This document shows positions 36,131 through 45,045 of a DNA stretch of 64,000 nucleotides, one piece after another. Position 1 is the first letter of the stretch. Every line of letters begins with the position of its first letter. The notes below the pieces were generated by a model that did no database searches, was not told the DNA's origin, and was given only the letters and a program-made list of their open reading frames with translations. The stretch lies in NCBI GenBank assembly GCA_963851085.1, contig CAWKNX010000005.1, positions 248,001 to 312,000 of the forward strand. Direction: 5' to 3'. The DNA comes from DATFVJ01 sp963851085 (lineage in GTDB: Bacteria > Actinomycetota > Actinomycetes > Streptosporangiales > Streptosporangiaceae). Position numbers and translations under genes: made by a program.

Positions 36131-36781
36131 TCAGAGCCGGTCCGGGAGCTGGCCGCTGATCAGGAAGAGCGCGCCGCGTTTCGGCCCGTGCCCGGTGCGG
36201 ATCGTGGTCAGGCTTTCTGGCCCCGCGTCGCATTGCTCCGCCGAGGCGAGATCGATCCACATCGTGACCGGGTGCACGCCCGGCTGCTGCGACTTGCCCG
36301 GCGGGTAGACGGCCACCCGGGCAAGCGTGCCCTGCTCCTGGAGGATCTCGGCGTGGTGGCCGGCGTAGCGTTTCCCAGCGCGCGGATCATGCACGTGCGG
36401 CCAGTAGACGGCCGTGGTGCACTCGTACGGCCGCCCGTTCATCCCGGCCGGCGGGCACGGCGGGCGCAGCGTGGCGGGCAGCGACGCCACGAAGCCGCGT
36501 TCGAGGTAGACGGCCCCGGCGAGCTGCAGCTCCGGCCAGCGCGGCCCGAGCGACGTACCGCTGACGTTGCCGTTGGGTCCGGCGAAGCAGTCGTCGGCCT
36601 GGACGGTATCCCAGGGGATTTCCTTGGCCGCGGCGGCCGACGGATTCCGGGCGAGATCGACCGTGATGAGCCGTTGCGGGTCGAAGCCGTGATCGACCGG
36701 CTCATCAACCCAGAACGCGCAGCGCGTCTCGCTGTCGATCCGGCCGAGGAACGCCGGCGTCCCGTAGAAGACGCTGCGCAT
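36131..36781 (-). CDS. 216-residue protein of unknown function at the head of the peptide operon
   Basis: Start at the ATG 36781 behind GGAAGGG; an open frame continues upstream but reads as low-complexity Arg/Pro sequence. The protein has no signal peptide or membrane helix. Notable segments: RSVFYGTPAFLGRIDSETRC, HGFDPQRLITVDLARNPSAA, AVYWPHVHDPRAGKRYAGHH (His-rich) and TMWIDLASAEQCD. There are four or five cysteines and many aromatic residues, suggesting a compact enzyme or binding protein. No family is recognised. Its constant strand and 41-base distance to peptide E argue for a shared operon. Confidence 0.65.
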   Translation of the reverse strand: MRSVFYGTPAFLGRIDSETRCAFWVDEPVDHGFDPQRLITVDLARNPSAAAAKEIPWDTVQADDCFAGPNGNVSGTSLGPRWPELQLAGAVYLERGFVASLPATLRPPCPPAGMNGRPYECTTAVYWPHVHDPRAGKRYAGHHAEILQEQGTLARVAVYPPGKSQQPGVHPVTMWIDLASAEQCDAGPESLTTIRTGHGPKRGALFLISGQLPDRL

Positions 36782-36909
36782 CACGATCACCCTTCCGTGT
36801 CGGCGACGGATCCGGAGGCGAAACCTTGCCGCTGGCGGTCTCAGGCTTCGCGCTGTCCGGTCCGGTCGGGGTCCGGTCCGGTCCTGGCGACCCCGTCGTT
36901 CCTGCACTG

Positions 36910-37194
36910 TTACATCCAGCACTGGAACGGGCCTGAAACGCCGCTGAAACGCACGTGCCACCCGTCCGCGCAAAATGCGGGAGTCGCTCGTGCCAGTCCA
37001 GCGGCGATGCTCACCGCCGCCCCCGGACGGCTATGGCCACGCCTGGCGGGTACCAGCGATACCACCGCGCACCCGAACCACACTCGGCGCGCTGCCGCGG
37101 CCGAACGGGCCGAGCCGATGGCCAGCGCGAGGGCGAAGCCGAGCGTGACCGCACCCGTCGCCCGCGCGGCGGTGGGCCCTGGCTTGATGGCCAT
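36910..37194 (-). pseudogene. small membrane-protein remnant (DUF6069-like)
   Basis: A good GGAGGAC site precedes an ATG at 37194. The reading has one hydrophobic stretch, AVTLGFALALAIGS, then RRVWFGCAVVSLVPA, which resembles the last-but-one helix of DUF6069-type four-helix proteins; the expected helices between and after are missing and the tail is non-descript. Probably a deleted and frameshifted copy. Confidence 0.4.
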
Positions 37195-37224
37195 GGGAGT
37201 CCTCCGACTGTCTGTGCCGGGTGG

Positions 37225-37413
37225 GGGCCCGGTGAGCTCCTGGCGGAGCGCGTGGGTCAAGGCGGTCAGGGCGGCCTTCGGAATCACGATCGGGCCGGAG
37301 AACGGCGGGGTGCACCGGACCCCGATCGAGCCGATCATCACGATCCGGCCGCGGGCGCGCCGCAGCAGCGGGAGGAAGGCCTGGGTCACGGCGAGCTGCC
37401 CGACGGTGTTGAC
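37225..37413 (-). pseudogene. short-chain dehydrogenase fragment
   Basis: About 63 codons match the middle of an SDR enzyme: VNTVGQLAVTQAFLPLL, then GRIVMIGSIG (catalytic Ser strand) and PKAALTALTHALRQEL, where the catalytic Tyr of YxxxK is replaced. A TAG directly precedes it and neither end of the gene is present, so it is a remnant. Confidence 0.75.
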
Positions 37414-37638
37414 CTAGGTGGCCGGTGTTACCCGGGCGAACCAGGATGGTGGATGCGGTGCGCGGCCCCGTCGTGGCGGTCGGCCGTCTCGCCTGTCAAC
37501 CCATCGCCGACCGGCGGGTACGTGCCGTCGGCCGGAAATAGCGGCATCTCGCGGTCATTACGGGACGGCCTGGCGGCACGGCCGTGCGGTACGTCGGCTG
37601 ACCGCGTCACCCAGCGGGGGTGTCGAGCGCCTTTCGGC

Positions 37639-38541
37639 TCAGCGCGGGTAGCGAGCGCCGTTGAAGTTGACGCGGATGGAGTACACGGAGGTAGAGGCGC
37701 AGATGAACAACTGATTCCGTTTCGGGCCGCCGAAAGTGAGGTTCGAGACGATCTCGGGGATGCGCAGCTTGCCGATCAGCGTGCCATCCGGATCGAAACA
37801 GTGCACCCCGTCGTGCGCAGCCGCCCACACCCGGCCGGTGTCGTCCAGCCTGATCCCGTCGAAGGAGCCCGCGTCGCAGGTGGCGAAGACGTCCCCGCCG
37901 GACAGCGTGGCATCGCCAGCGACGTCGAAGAGGCGGATGTGCTTTCTGCGGGTATCCACGATGTACAGTTGGCGCCCGTCAAGGGAGAAGGCGAGCCCGT
38001 TCGGACGTTCGAAGTCGTCCGCCACGATGCGCACCTCGCGGGTGGCCAGGTCCGTACGGTACACGTGGCAGCCGCCGATCTCGCTCGGCGCCTTGTGGCC
38101 CTCGTAGTCACTGTCGATTCCGTAGCTCGGGTCGGTGAACCAGATTGAGCCGTCCGCGTGTTCCACGAGGTCATTGGGGCTGTTCAGCCGCTTGCCCTGG
38201 TAGCAGTCGGCGAGCACCGTGATCGAGCCGTCGTGCTCGGTCCTGGTGACCGCGCGGTTACCGTGCTCGCAGCTGACAAGGCGGCCCTGGACGTCAACGG
38301 TGTGTCCGTTGGCATAGCCAGCCGGCTGCCTGAAGACGCCCACCGCGCCGGTCGTCTCGTCCCAGCGCAAGATGCGGTCGTTCGGGATGTCGCTGAAGAC
38401 GAGATACCGGCCCGCGGCGAAGTAGGCAGGGCCCTCGGCCCAGCGGCAGCTGGTGTAGATCCGCTCGATTGCCTCGTCGCCGCTGCAGCCGCTGAACCGC
38501 TCGTCCAGAACCTCGAAACACGCCTTGACGGACTCGCTCAT
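37639..38541 (-). CDS. SMP-30/gluconolactonase/LRE-family protein
   Basis: 300 residues from the ATG at 38541, with GAGGCTGAG upstream; an open frame further up overlaps an unrelated remnant. Six-bladed propeller motifs: CRWAEGPAYFAAGRYLVFSD (metal-binding Glu), NSPNDLVEHADGSIWFTDPS (Asn, Asp), ERPNGLAFSLDGRQLYIVDT and FDGIRLDDTGRVWAAAHDG. These enzymes are calcium- or zinc-dependent lactonases or esterases. The substrate is unknown and no sugar pathway genes lie nearby. Confidence 0.9.
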   Translation of the reverse strand: MSESVKACFEVLDERFSGCSGDEAIERIYTSCRWAEGPAYFAAGRYLVFSDIPNDRILRWDETTGAVGVFRQPAGYANGHTVDVQGRLVSCEHGNRAVTRTEHDGSITVLADCYQGKRLNSPNDLVEHADGSIWFTDPSYGIDSDYEGHKAPSEIGGCHVYRTDLATREVRIVADDFERPNGLAFSLDGRQLYIVDTRRKHIRLFDVAGDATLSGGDVFATCDAGSFDGIRLDDTGRVWAAAHDGVHCFDPDGTLIGKLRIPEIVSNLTFGGPKRNQLFICASTSVYSIRVNFNGARYPR

Positions 38542-38589
38542 CTCAGCCTCTCGTCTGGCAAATCCCGGAGTGACTCTAGTACGAGACTG

Positions 38590-38930
38590 GCGCGAGCCCG
38601 GCGCAGGCGACGGCGAGATTAGCCTGTCCGCGGTTCCCAGCGGAAGAAGCGGAGCGCGAAGAGCAGTCCTCCCAGCCCCAGACGGCCGCCACCAGGACGT
38701 CGGTCCAGTTGAACGGGGCGCCGAGGAACGCGGCCTGCATTCCGCTGAGGAAATGCTTGACCGGGAAGATCCGGCCGACCCAGAGCATCCAGGACGGCGC
38801 GTTGTTCCCGAGCGGGATGAAGACCCCTGAAAGGAAGAGCAGCGGCAGGATGACCGCGTTGACGATCGGTGCGGTGAGCCGTTTCCACGCCGGTGCGCGG
38901 GCGGCCTCCTGACCTTTGCCTCTAACACCG
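38590..38930 (-). pseudogene. ABC-2 type permease fragment
   Basis: The last third of an ABC-2 membrane subunit: APIVNAVILPLLFLSGVFIP, then WMLWVGRIFPVKHFLSGMQA, with the end GLLFALRFFRWEPRTG in another frame after a shift near 38660. No N-terminal helices and no ATPase gene are present, so it is a remnant. Confidence 0.75.
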
Positions 38931-38939
38931 TGGCTTACC

Positions 38940-39086
38940 CCCCACCCGTCCAACCTCGCCGACGAGGGACAGCGGGTACTGTTCACCCTCATCGGCGTGG
39001 GAATCGCCGTCGTCGTCATGCTCCCCTCCAACCTGCTCCAACGGCACGCCTCCCGCAGTCGGGTGCCGACTGCGGCTACCGGGTAG
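38940..39086 (+). pseudogene. FUSC/aromatic-acid-exporter-type C-terminal fragment
   Basis: From about 38940 the + strand reads NLADEGQRVLFTLIGVGIAV, a terminal membrane helix as in FUSC-type permeases, then a short basic tail to TAG at 39084. There is no start and no upstream helices; the remnant abuts the ABC-2 fragment on the other strand, marking a rearrangement joint. Confidence 0.5.
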
Positions 39087-39254
39087 CTGAGTCTCTGCCA
39101 GTGGCTGATTGGCCTGCCGGTCTTCGCTGGCCTCATGGTGTGGGGCGGGTCAGGACAATCGCTGGCTCGCGTTACCCGGCTGTGCGGCGGGCGAGGCGCT
39201 GGGCGCCGTCCGAGCCGTCTGGGAAGATAGAACCCGATCAGATAGGACGCGTCT

Positions 39255-40094
39255 ATGTCCGTTCAGGACCGCGGAGGCCACGAGGGCCGCGTCGGCCCCT
39301 TCGTGACCTTCGCCCTGCACGTCCGCCCGGACGGCGTCGTAGCTCGCTGGGAATCCCGCCGCCACCGCAAGCACCCGCAGGGCGCCCGCGCCGTCGGCTC
39401 GACGTGGTGGGCACCCAAGGCCCGGGGATGGTGGATCGCCGTCCTGTTCGCCGTGGGGTCGCTGCTATTCGCGCTCGGCGCTGTCCCCGGATACGCGAGC
39501 GCTGTCGGGGCCCGCTGGGACGCCGTGACCTTTTTCATCGGCTCACTGTTCTTCACTTCGGCTGGGTTTCTCACCTACCGGGAGGCCGTGGATGCCGGCC
39601 CGCGGGCGCCGGGCGCCGCCCGGCGGCGCTTCTTCGTCTTCCAGCCCCGCAGGATCGACTGGTGGGCGAGCGCGGTGCAACTTGTGGGGACCCTCTACTT
39701 CAATGTCAGCACCGGGAACGCGGTGCGGGTGGACCTCAGTGCGCAGGCCGCGAATCAGCATGTGTGGCGGCCCGATGCCGTTGGCTCGATCTGCTTCCTG
39801 GTGGCCAGCGCGCTGGCCTGGTTCGAGGTCTGCCACGGCTGGGCCGCCTGGCGCCCCCGACTGTGGGCATGGTGGATCACGTTGGCCAACCTGATCGGGT
39901 CCGTCGCCTTCGGCGTGTCCGCGGTGGCCGGCTACATCAACCCGGCGACCGGCCAGCTACACAACGCCGAGCGGTCCAACCTGGGCACCTTCATAGGTGC
40001 CGTGTGCTTCTTCGCGGGGGCACTGCTGCTCCTGCCCGAACGCACCGAGGAAGCCAGCGCCGCGGTGACGGCACCCGCCGCCAGCGACACCTAA
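39255..40094 (+). CDS. integral membrane protein, YrhK-like
   Basis: 279 residues, ATG with a weak AGGA site. About six to seven membrane helices come in two similar halves: WWIAVLFAVGSLLFALGAVP and WDAVTFFIGSLFFTSAGFLT, then WWASAVQLVGTLYFNVSTGN and WWITLANLIGSVAFGVSAVA. The repeated Trp-Trp followed by a G-S/T-L-x-F-N/A pattern is typical of YrhK-like domains. Function is not established. It stands alone between remnants. Confidence 0.8.
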   Translation: MSVQDRGGHEGRVGPFVTFALHVRPDGVVARWESRRHRKHPQGARAVGSTWWAPKARGWWIAVLFAVGSLLFALGAVPGYASAVGARWDAVTFFIGSLFFTSAGFLTYREAVDAGPRAPGAARRRFFVFQPRRIDWWASAVQLVGTLYFNVSTGNAVRVDLSAQAANQHVWRPDAVGSICFLVASALAWFEVCHGWAAWRPRLWAWWITLANLIGSVAFGVSAVAGYINPATGQLHNAERSNLGTFIGAVCFFAGALLLLPERTEEASAAVTAPAASDT

Positions 40095-40256
40095 CCCGCG
40101 GAGACGGAACGTCAAGGCGGCCCTCCGGGCGTCGCGGCGCGGGCGGCCACGCGGTCCGGCGATGAGTTTCGCCGCGTCGGGCTGACCCGATTGAGCTGGT
40201 TCGGCCTGTGGTGAACGTTGCTTTGATGGCAGAACGCTGCGGTTATCTTCCAGGCA

Positions 40257-40320
40257 TGGCTGATCACTGCGCCATCGAGTTCGGGGGAATCCGGCTGGCC
40301 TATCAGGTTTGGGGTTCCTG
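40257..40320 (+). pseudogene. alpha/beta-hydrolase N-terminal fragment
   Basis: The + strand opens with ATG at 40257 and DHCAIEFGGIRLAYQVWGS, the first two strands of many actinobacterial alpha/beta hydrolases; after that the similarity stops and no nucleophile elbow follows. Short and low in confidence. Confidence 0.4.
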
Positions 40321-40391
40321 CGGCCCGGGGAAGCGCCCGGCGGCGGGGCCGATGCCGGCCTGCTGCAAAGCACAGCAAGCCGGAAAGATGC

Positions 40392-42701
40392 TCAGGCCGA
40401 CTGATAACGCCGCAGGAATTCACCCGTGAGAGAGCCCTCTGCGACGAGCAGTTTCTCCGGCGTCCCGGTGAACACGATCTCACCACCGTTCTTGCCACCG
40501 TCCGGTCCCAGATCGATGATCCAGTCCGCCTGCTCGATGACCGCGAGGTTGTGCTCGATGACCACCACGGTGTTACCTCGATCAACCATGCCATTCAGCA
40601 GGTCGAGCAACATGTCTATGTTCGACATGTGCAGCCCGGTGGTGGGCTCGTCGAGGATGTAGATGTTGCTGGTTCCGGAAAGCTGGTCGGCGAGCTTGAG
40701 ACGCTGCAGCTCACCGCCGGACAGGGTGCTCAGAGCTTGCCCGAGGCCCACGTAGCCCAGCCCGGTGTCGATCAGTGGGTCCAGCTTGGTGCGCAATGCT
40801 CGCTCGGAGAAGAATTCCACCGCCTCCTCTGCCGACATCTCAAGGACATCGGCGACCGACTTGTCGCGAAGCCGGTAGGCCAGCACCGACTCCTTGAAAC
40901 GGCGGCCGTCGCAGCTCTCGCAATGGATCGTTACCGGGTCCATATACGCGAGCTCAGTGATGATCACGCCTCGGCCCTGGCATTCCTCGCAGGCGCCCTT
41001 CGAGTTGAAGCTGAACATGCCCGCGTCGACCCCGTTGACCTTGGCGAACAGCTTCCGGATGGGATCCATGAGACCGAGGTAGGTCGCCGGGGTGGAGCGG
41101 GATGACGTTGGAATTGGAGACTGGTCCACGAATATCGCACCCGGGTAGCTACTCCGGAACGACTCCGAGATGAGCGAGCTCTTGCCTGAGCCCGCGACGC
41201 CGGTGACAGCGGTCAGCACGCCGGTGGGGATGTCGACCGAGACGTTCTTGAGATTGTGCAGCGAGACATTCTCGATCGGCAGCTTCCCTGTCGCCTTCCG
41301 GAACCGGTGGCTGACCTCGCGAATGCGGCGCAGGCTGGCCCCGGTAACCGTGTCGACGTCGCGGAGGCGCTGGTACGTTCCCTCGAACACAACCTCGCCA
41401 CCGTGTGCGCCCGCCCGCGGGCCGACTTCGACGATGTTGTCGGCGATCTCGATGACGTCGGGGTCGTGCTCGACCACCAGCACCGTGTTCCCCTTGTCCC
41501 TGAGAGCACGAAGCAGGTCGTTGAGCTGCCCGACGTCCCGCGGGTGCAGCCCAACGCTGGGCTCGTCAAAGATATAGGTCAATCCGGTCAGATCACTGCC
41601 CAGGTGCTTGGCGAGCTTCAGTCGCTGTGCCTCGCCGCCGGACAGCGTTGACGTCGGACGGTCCAGGGTGAGGTACCCGAGCCCGATCGCGTCCACGCGC
41701 TTCAGCGCGTCTGTGATCGTTCTCGCCGTGATGGCAGGCGCTTGGCCGTCGATGGCCGTGAGCAGGTCGATCAGATCGCTGATCTGCAGCCTGCACCAGT
41801 CCGCGATGTTGCGGCCGTCGATCTTGGTGGCCAGCGCCGCCGGGTTCAGCCGGTCGCCGTTGCAGGCTGGGCAGGTACCTGTGGAGAGGAACCGCTCGGC
41901 GACCTCGCGCGTCTTCTCGCTCATGGCGGCCATGTCGCGCTTCAGATTCCGTCGGGTGAAGACGTCGACCAGGCCCTCGTACTTCAGCCGTTGCGTCTTG
42001 CCATTGTTGAACGTCACCTCGACATGGCCTTCGCTGCCGTGCAGCAGTGTGTGCATCTCCGCAGCGGTGTATTTGTTCAGCTTCTTTGCCGGATCGATCT
42101 GTTCGTAGTTGACGTAGAATTGCCAGCCCGGGCTCGCGATTGGATATCCGGGCACTTGAATCGCACCATCGTTGAGAGACTTCGTCTTGTCGAGCATAAG
42201 GTCGGGGTCAACGCGCAGTGCCTGCCCGAGCCCTTCGCACTCGGTGCACATGCCTTTCGGGTCGTTGAAAGAGTACATCGAAGGAAGCCCGCTGGCCGGC
42301 TCGCCGATGCGTGCGAACAGGGCCCTGATCATGGCATAGATGTCGGTGATAGTACCGACCGTGGAGCGAGCGTTCCCGGCCAGTGGCCGCTGGTCGACTA
42401 TTACTGGAGTCGTCAAGTTCTCTATGGCATCGGCATCTGGCCGCTCATGCTTAGGCAGCTGATTCCGGATGCCCCAGGGAAAGGTGGCATTGAGCTGGCG
42501 CTGGGCCTCCACAGCGATCGTGTCGAATACAATCGACGACTTGCCGGATCCGGACACGCCGACGAACACGGTAATCTGGTTCTTCGGTATACTGAGCGAG
42601 ACATCCTTGAGGTTATGCTCACGTGCTCCGACGATGCGGATGCTGTCGCTACGATCGTCCGCGCTCGCGGACGTTGACCTGACCTTAGCTGCGGCACTCA
42701 C
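40392..42701 (-). CDS. UvrA-like ABC ATPase (UvrA2/DrrC type)
   Basis: 769 residues from GTG with AGAGGA upstream. Two ABC modules: Walker A GVSGSGKSS near 50, signature STLSGGEAQRLKLA near 355, Walker B IFDEPSVGLHP; and second set GVAGSGKSSL near 490, STLSGGELQRLKLA near 685, ILDEPTTGLH. Zinc motifs CPACNGDR and CEECQGRG...CESCDGRR are present. At under 800 residues it lacks the UvrB-binding and insertion domains of housekeeping UvrA (about 950), as in UvrA2 or the DrrC daunorubicin-resistance protein. It likely protects against DNA-binding compounds. It is a single gene. Confidence 0.9.
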   Translation of the reverse strand: MSAAAKVRSTSASADDRSDSIRIVGAREHNLKDVSLSIPKNQITVFVGVSGSGKSSIVFDTIAVEAQRQLNATFPWGIRNQLPKHERPDADAIENLTTPVIVDQRPLAGNARSTVGTITDIYAMIRALFARIGEPASGLPSMYSFNDPKGMCTECEGLGQALRVDPDLMLDKTKSLNDGAIQVPGYPIASPGWQFYVNYEQIDPAKKLNKYTAAEMHTLLHGSEGHVEVTFNNGKTQRLKYEGLVDVFTRRNLKRDMAAMSEKTREVAERFLSTGTCPACNGDRLNPAALATKIDGRNIADWCRLQISDLIDLLTAIDGQAPAITARTITDALKRVDAIGLGYLTLDRPTSTLSGGEAQRLKLAKHLGSDLTGLTYIFDEPSVGLHPRDVGQLNDLLRALRDKGNTVLVVEHDPDVIEIADNIVEVGPRAGAHGGEVVFEGTYQRLRDVDTVTGASLRRIREVSHRFRKATGKLPIENVSLHNLKNVSVDIPTGVLTAVTGVAGSGKSSLISESFRSSYPGAIFVDQSPIPTSSRSTPATYLGLMDPIRKLFAKVNGVDAGMFSFNSKGACEECQGRGVIITELAYMDPVTIHCESCDGRRFKESVLAYRLRDKSVADVLEMSAEEAVEFFSERALRTKLDPLIDTGLGYVGLGQALSTLSGGELQRLKLADQLSGTSNIYILDEPTTGLHMSNIDMLLDLLNGMVDRGNTVVVIEHNLAVIEQADWIIDLGPDGGKNGGEIVFTGTPEKLLVAEGSLTGEFLRRYQSA

Positions 42702-42867
42702 CGTGAATTCCTCTCATTCGTCACGCGGGCGGCGTCCTTCGGCCTGGAGCGACATGCGCTAGCTCCCCATGTCACCCGCTGACGTGTAGACCGGTGGGAG
42801 CACTGTAATTCATCGGTCGCTGGCCGGATTCTCGTGGATTGCTGGGCATGCCGCAGGCGAGTTCGGC

Positions 42868-42965
42868 GCCGCAGAGTCGGGCCGCAAGCCGGGCCGCAAG
42901 CCGGGCCGCAGAGTCGGGCCGCAAGCCGGGCCGCAGAGTCGGGCCGCAAGCCGGGCCGCAGAGCC
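42868..42965. repeat. tandem array of 12/13-base units
   Basis: Seven or so units alternating GGGCCGCAAGCC (12) and GGGCCGCAGAGTC (13) run from 42868 to 42965, upstream of the UvrA-like gene. The mixed 12/13 period makes it non-coding. Confidence 0.9.
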
Positions 42966-43087
42966 AGATGAGATCGAGTGCCTGCGCCGCACCGCGCCGC
43001 ACCGAAGAACCGGTGCGTCTCGGCCGCAAGGGCGCAGATAAACGGGCTTTCACCGGTAGCGGCCCACCGGGCCACGACGGAGGGGAA

Positions 43088-43240
43088 TCAGAACCGCCCG
43101 GTCGCAGTGGGGACATCGGGCTTCGTATCCGGAGCCACCGGACCGGTGTCCGGATGCATGATTACCAACCACAGCGGAATGCCGGTGACCGTACCGAACA
43201 GCAGCACACTCAGCGGGATATTCATCCAAAACCACGTCAC
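43088..43240 (-). CDS. small single-span membrane protein, 50 residues
   Basis: GTG at 43240 to TGA at 43088. The protein begins VTWFWMNIPLSVLLFGTVTG and continues IPLWLVIMHPD, one strong membrane helix, then a Pro/Asp-rich tail. Short proteins of this layout (TWF.NIPL...G.PLWLV..HPD) are common in actinobacteria, without known function. Other frames over this stretch read as low complexity. Confidence 0.7.
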   Translation of the reverse strand: MTWFWMNIPLSVLLFGTVTGIPLWLVIMHPDTGPVAPDTKPDVPTATGRF

Positions 43241-43530
43241 CGTCGTCGCCCCCCTCGCTGGGTCGGCGGTGCGGGGACGGTGCCCCCTGTCGCATCTCCG
43301 ACCCTCGCCAGGCTGCCGAACTCCCGGCGACTGGCCTGGCTGTGCCCCCTTGCCCTGACCGGACCCGCGTCGCGATCATCCACGTCACGCCACGTCCTGG
43401 ACCTCCTGCGATGGCGGGTGGGCGGTCAGAGACCGATATTGCCATACTATACGTATTCGCTCAAATTCGTAGAGTGATGCACGGCTGGTCCAGTTAGCCC
43501 AGCGAAACTGTTCACTGCATGACCTGCGGA

Positions 43531-43932
43531 TCACCCGCGGCAGTGGGCAGCCTCGTCGCCGTCGCGGTCACTCGGGCGGCCGTTGTGGTCGTCGCGGTCA
43601 CTGTCTCTGAAGCAGCGGGACGGCCCGGCGTCGTCGCTGTCGTGGTCGTGGTCGTTGGTGTTGGCGTGGGCATGGGCATGGCACCGGGCGCTCTCGTCGC
43701 CGTCGTGGTCAGTCGGGCGACCGGTCCGATCGTCGCGGTCACGGTCGGTCCAGCAGCTGAGTTGGGCCGGGGCGCTGTCGACGAGCTTGGCCTTGACAGA
43801 TTCGCCGGCGCGGCCGACTGCACCGGACGCGTCAGCCCGCCCGAGCAAGCCGGCCGCGAAAGCGGGCGTCCCCATCATCATGACCGTCGCGGAGACCGTG
43901 ACAAGGACGCTGACCGCATGGGCCTTTTTCAT
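43531..43932 (-). CDS. secreted Asp/Arg-rich repeat protein (copy 1)
   Basis: 133 residues, ATG with AGAAAGG upstream. A Sec signal peptide ends near TPAFA at residue 26. The mature part carries two copies of a unit of the form CxxDxDRDD.xGRPxDxDGDExxxC: CWTDRDRDDRTGRPTDHDGD and CFRDSDRDDHNGRPSDRDGD, separated by a His/Asp run. The DxDxDG-like spacing suggests calcium binding, and paired Cys flank each unit. A paralogue is encoded on the other strand at 56407. Confidence 0.8.
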   Translation of the reverse strand: MKKAHAVSVLVTVSATVMMMGTPAFAAGLLGRADASGAVGRAGESVKAKLVDSAPAQLSCWTDRDRDDRTGRPTDHDGDESARCHAHAHANTNDHDHDSDDAGPSRCFRDSDRDDHNGRPSDRDGDEAAHCRG

Positions 43933-44204
43933 ATGCTGCGCCTTTCTGCCTGAATATCACATTCCGCCATGCCGACCGCCCGAATAGCACGGGGCATCCT
44001 ACTTCCTGGGGCCGCTCAGAGATGTCGGCCGGCAAGTGATATTAGCAGAATACAGGCCCGCACTTAAGCTTCGCACCCGGCTAGATCTCAGAAATTCACT
44101 TCACCGCGCGCCGGTAAAGCCGCGCGCAAATGATAAGTACCGTTCTGTGGTTAATCGGCCTGCTGGAGGATAGTGCCGCAGCCGGCGCGAGGTACCCGCG
44201 GATG

Positions 44205-44615
44205 TCACGAGGCGCTTGAGGTGGCGTGCGGGTAGCTCTTGCCCGGAGTTGGGGGCGTCGCTGGCGGCTCGAGCGTCCGGGTCGTGACCGGGCTCGCTGG
44301 CGGGCTGGCGCTGTGCGTGGCACTCTTGTGTGCCGCCGCCGCTTTCGCGCTGGCGGAGGACGTCACGCTTGGGTGAGGGTGGCTGCCACTGGTGCTGGAT
44401 GCGCACGCGGAGAGAGCGGCCGTGCCCGTTACTCCGGCGACTCCCACGCCGACCGTTGCGGCCACCGCGGAGATCGTCGGCAGGCGGGGGGAGCGGCGCC
44501 TGGCCGGCCCACGCGGACGCGGCGCTTCGCTCGCGGCGGGCAAGGTTTCGGCAGCCACGTCCTTAACGGCAGCCACGTCCTTAACGGCGGCCGCCTGGTA
44601 TTTCTCGATGGTCAT
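44205..44615 (-). CDS. small membrane-anchored Ala/Ser/Pro-rich protein
   Basis: 136 residues with a GGGGGCGAG site before the ATG. A cytoplasmic N-terminal part includes the duplicated VKDVAAVKDVAA, a basic patch PRGPARRRSPRLP, then one helix, ISAVAATVGVGVAGVTGTAA, ending near LSACASS, which might be a lipobox-like Cys. The rest is a Ser/Thr/Pro-rich outer tail. No family recognised; coding status rests on the ribosome site and the signal-anchor pattern. Confidence 0.6.
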   Translation of the reverse strand: MTIEKYQAAAVKDVAAVKDVAAETLPAASEAPRPRGPARRRSPRLPTISAVAATVGVGVAGVTGTAALSACASSTSGSHPHPSVTSSASAKAAAAHKSATHSASPPASPVTTRTLEPPATPPTPGKSYPHATSSAS

Positions 44616-44880
44616 GATCTCGCCCCCGTGATGGTTTGGGTCCGCTTAGCGAGGACCCGGTCGCCGCCCAGTGCCGTGACCGCCGACGGCGTCGTGACGC
44701 GCGAGGCGGACGTCGCTGCCGGCTGCAGGTATACCAGGCCGTCTTCACGAGGCTAGCACAGTATCGTCACTAAATGTAGCTGAATGCCGACAATCAGTAG
44801 CCTAAGCGTGGCGTGGAGCGCGCAGCCGTTCGGGATCATTAACGGGTCTGCCGACCGGACGGCGCGCATCGGCGGGCAAC

Positions 44881-45045
44881 ATGGCGGCGTGTCCGGATGG
44901 CTGGCCCGACTCTGGGACCCTGGCCCTCGACAAGCCCTTCTCCCGTGCCACGCTGCTGGCCAAGGTCAGCCAGCTGGTGACGGAGCCATCCGCGCAGCAT
45001 CTGCAGAGCGAACACGGTGCGCATCGTCTTTTTCCGCACGGATGA
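44881..45045 (+). pseudogene. response-regulator receiver C-terminal fragment
   Basis: 54 codons from an ATG: SGTLALDKPFSRATLLAKVS matches the last strand and helix of receiver domains of hybrid kinases (the conserved Lys in KPF). The phospho-acceptor half is missing. It overlaps the end of the GH15 gene by 80 bases on the opposite strand. Confidence 0.6.

Noticed and set aside
42868..42965. CRISPR-like array
   Set aside because: Units are 12/13 bases with no spacers and no cas genes nearby; it is a simple tandem repeat.
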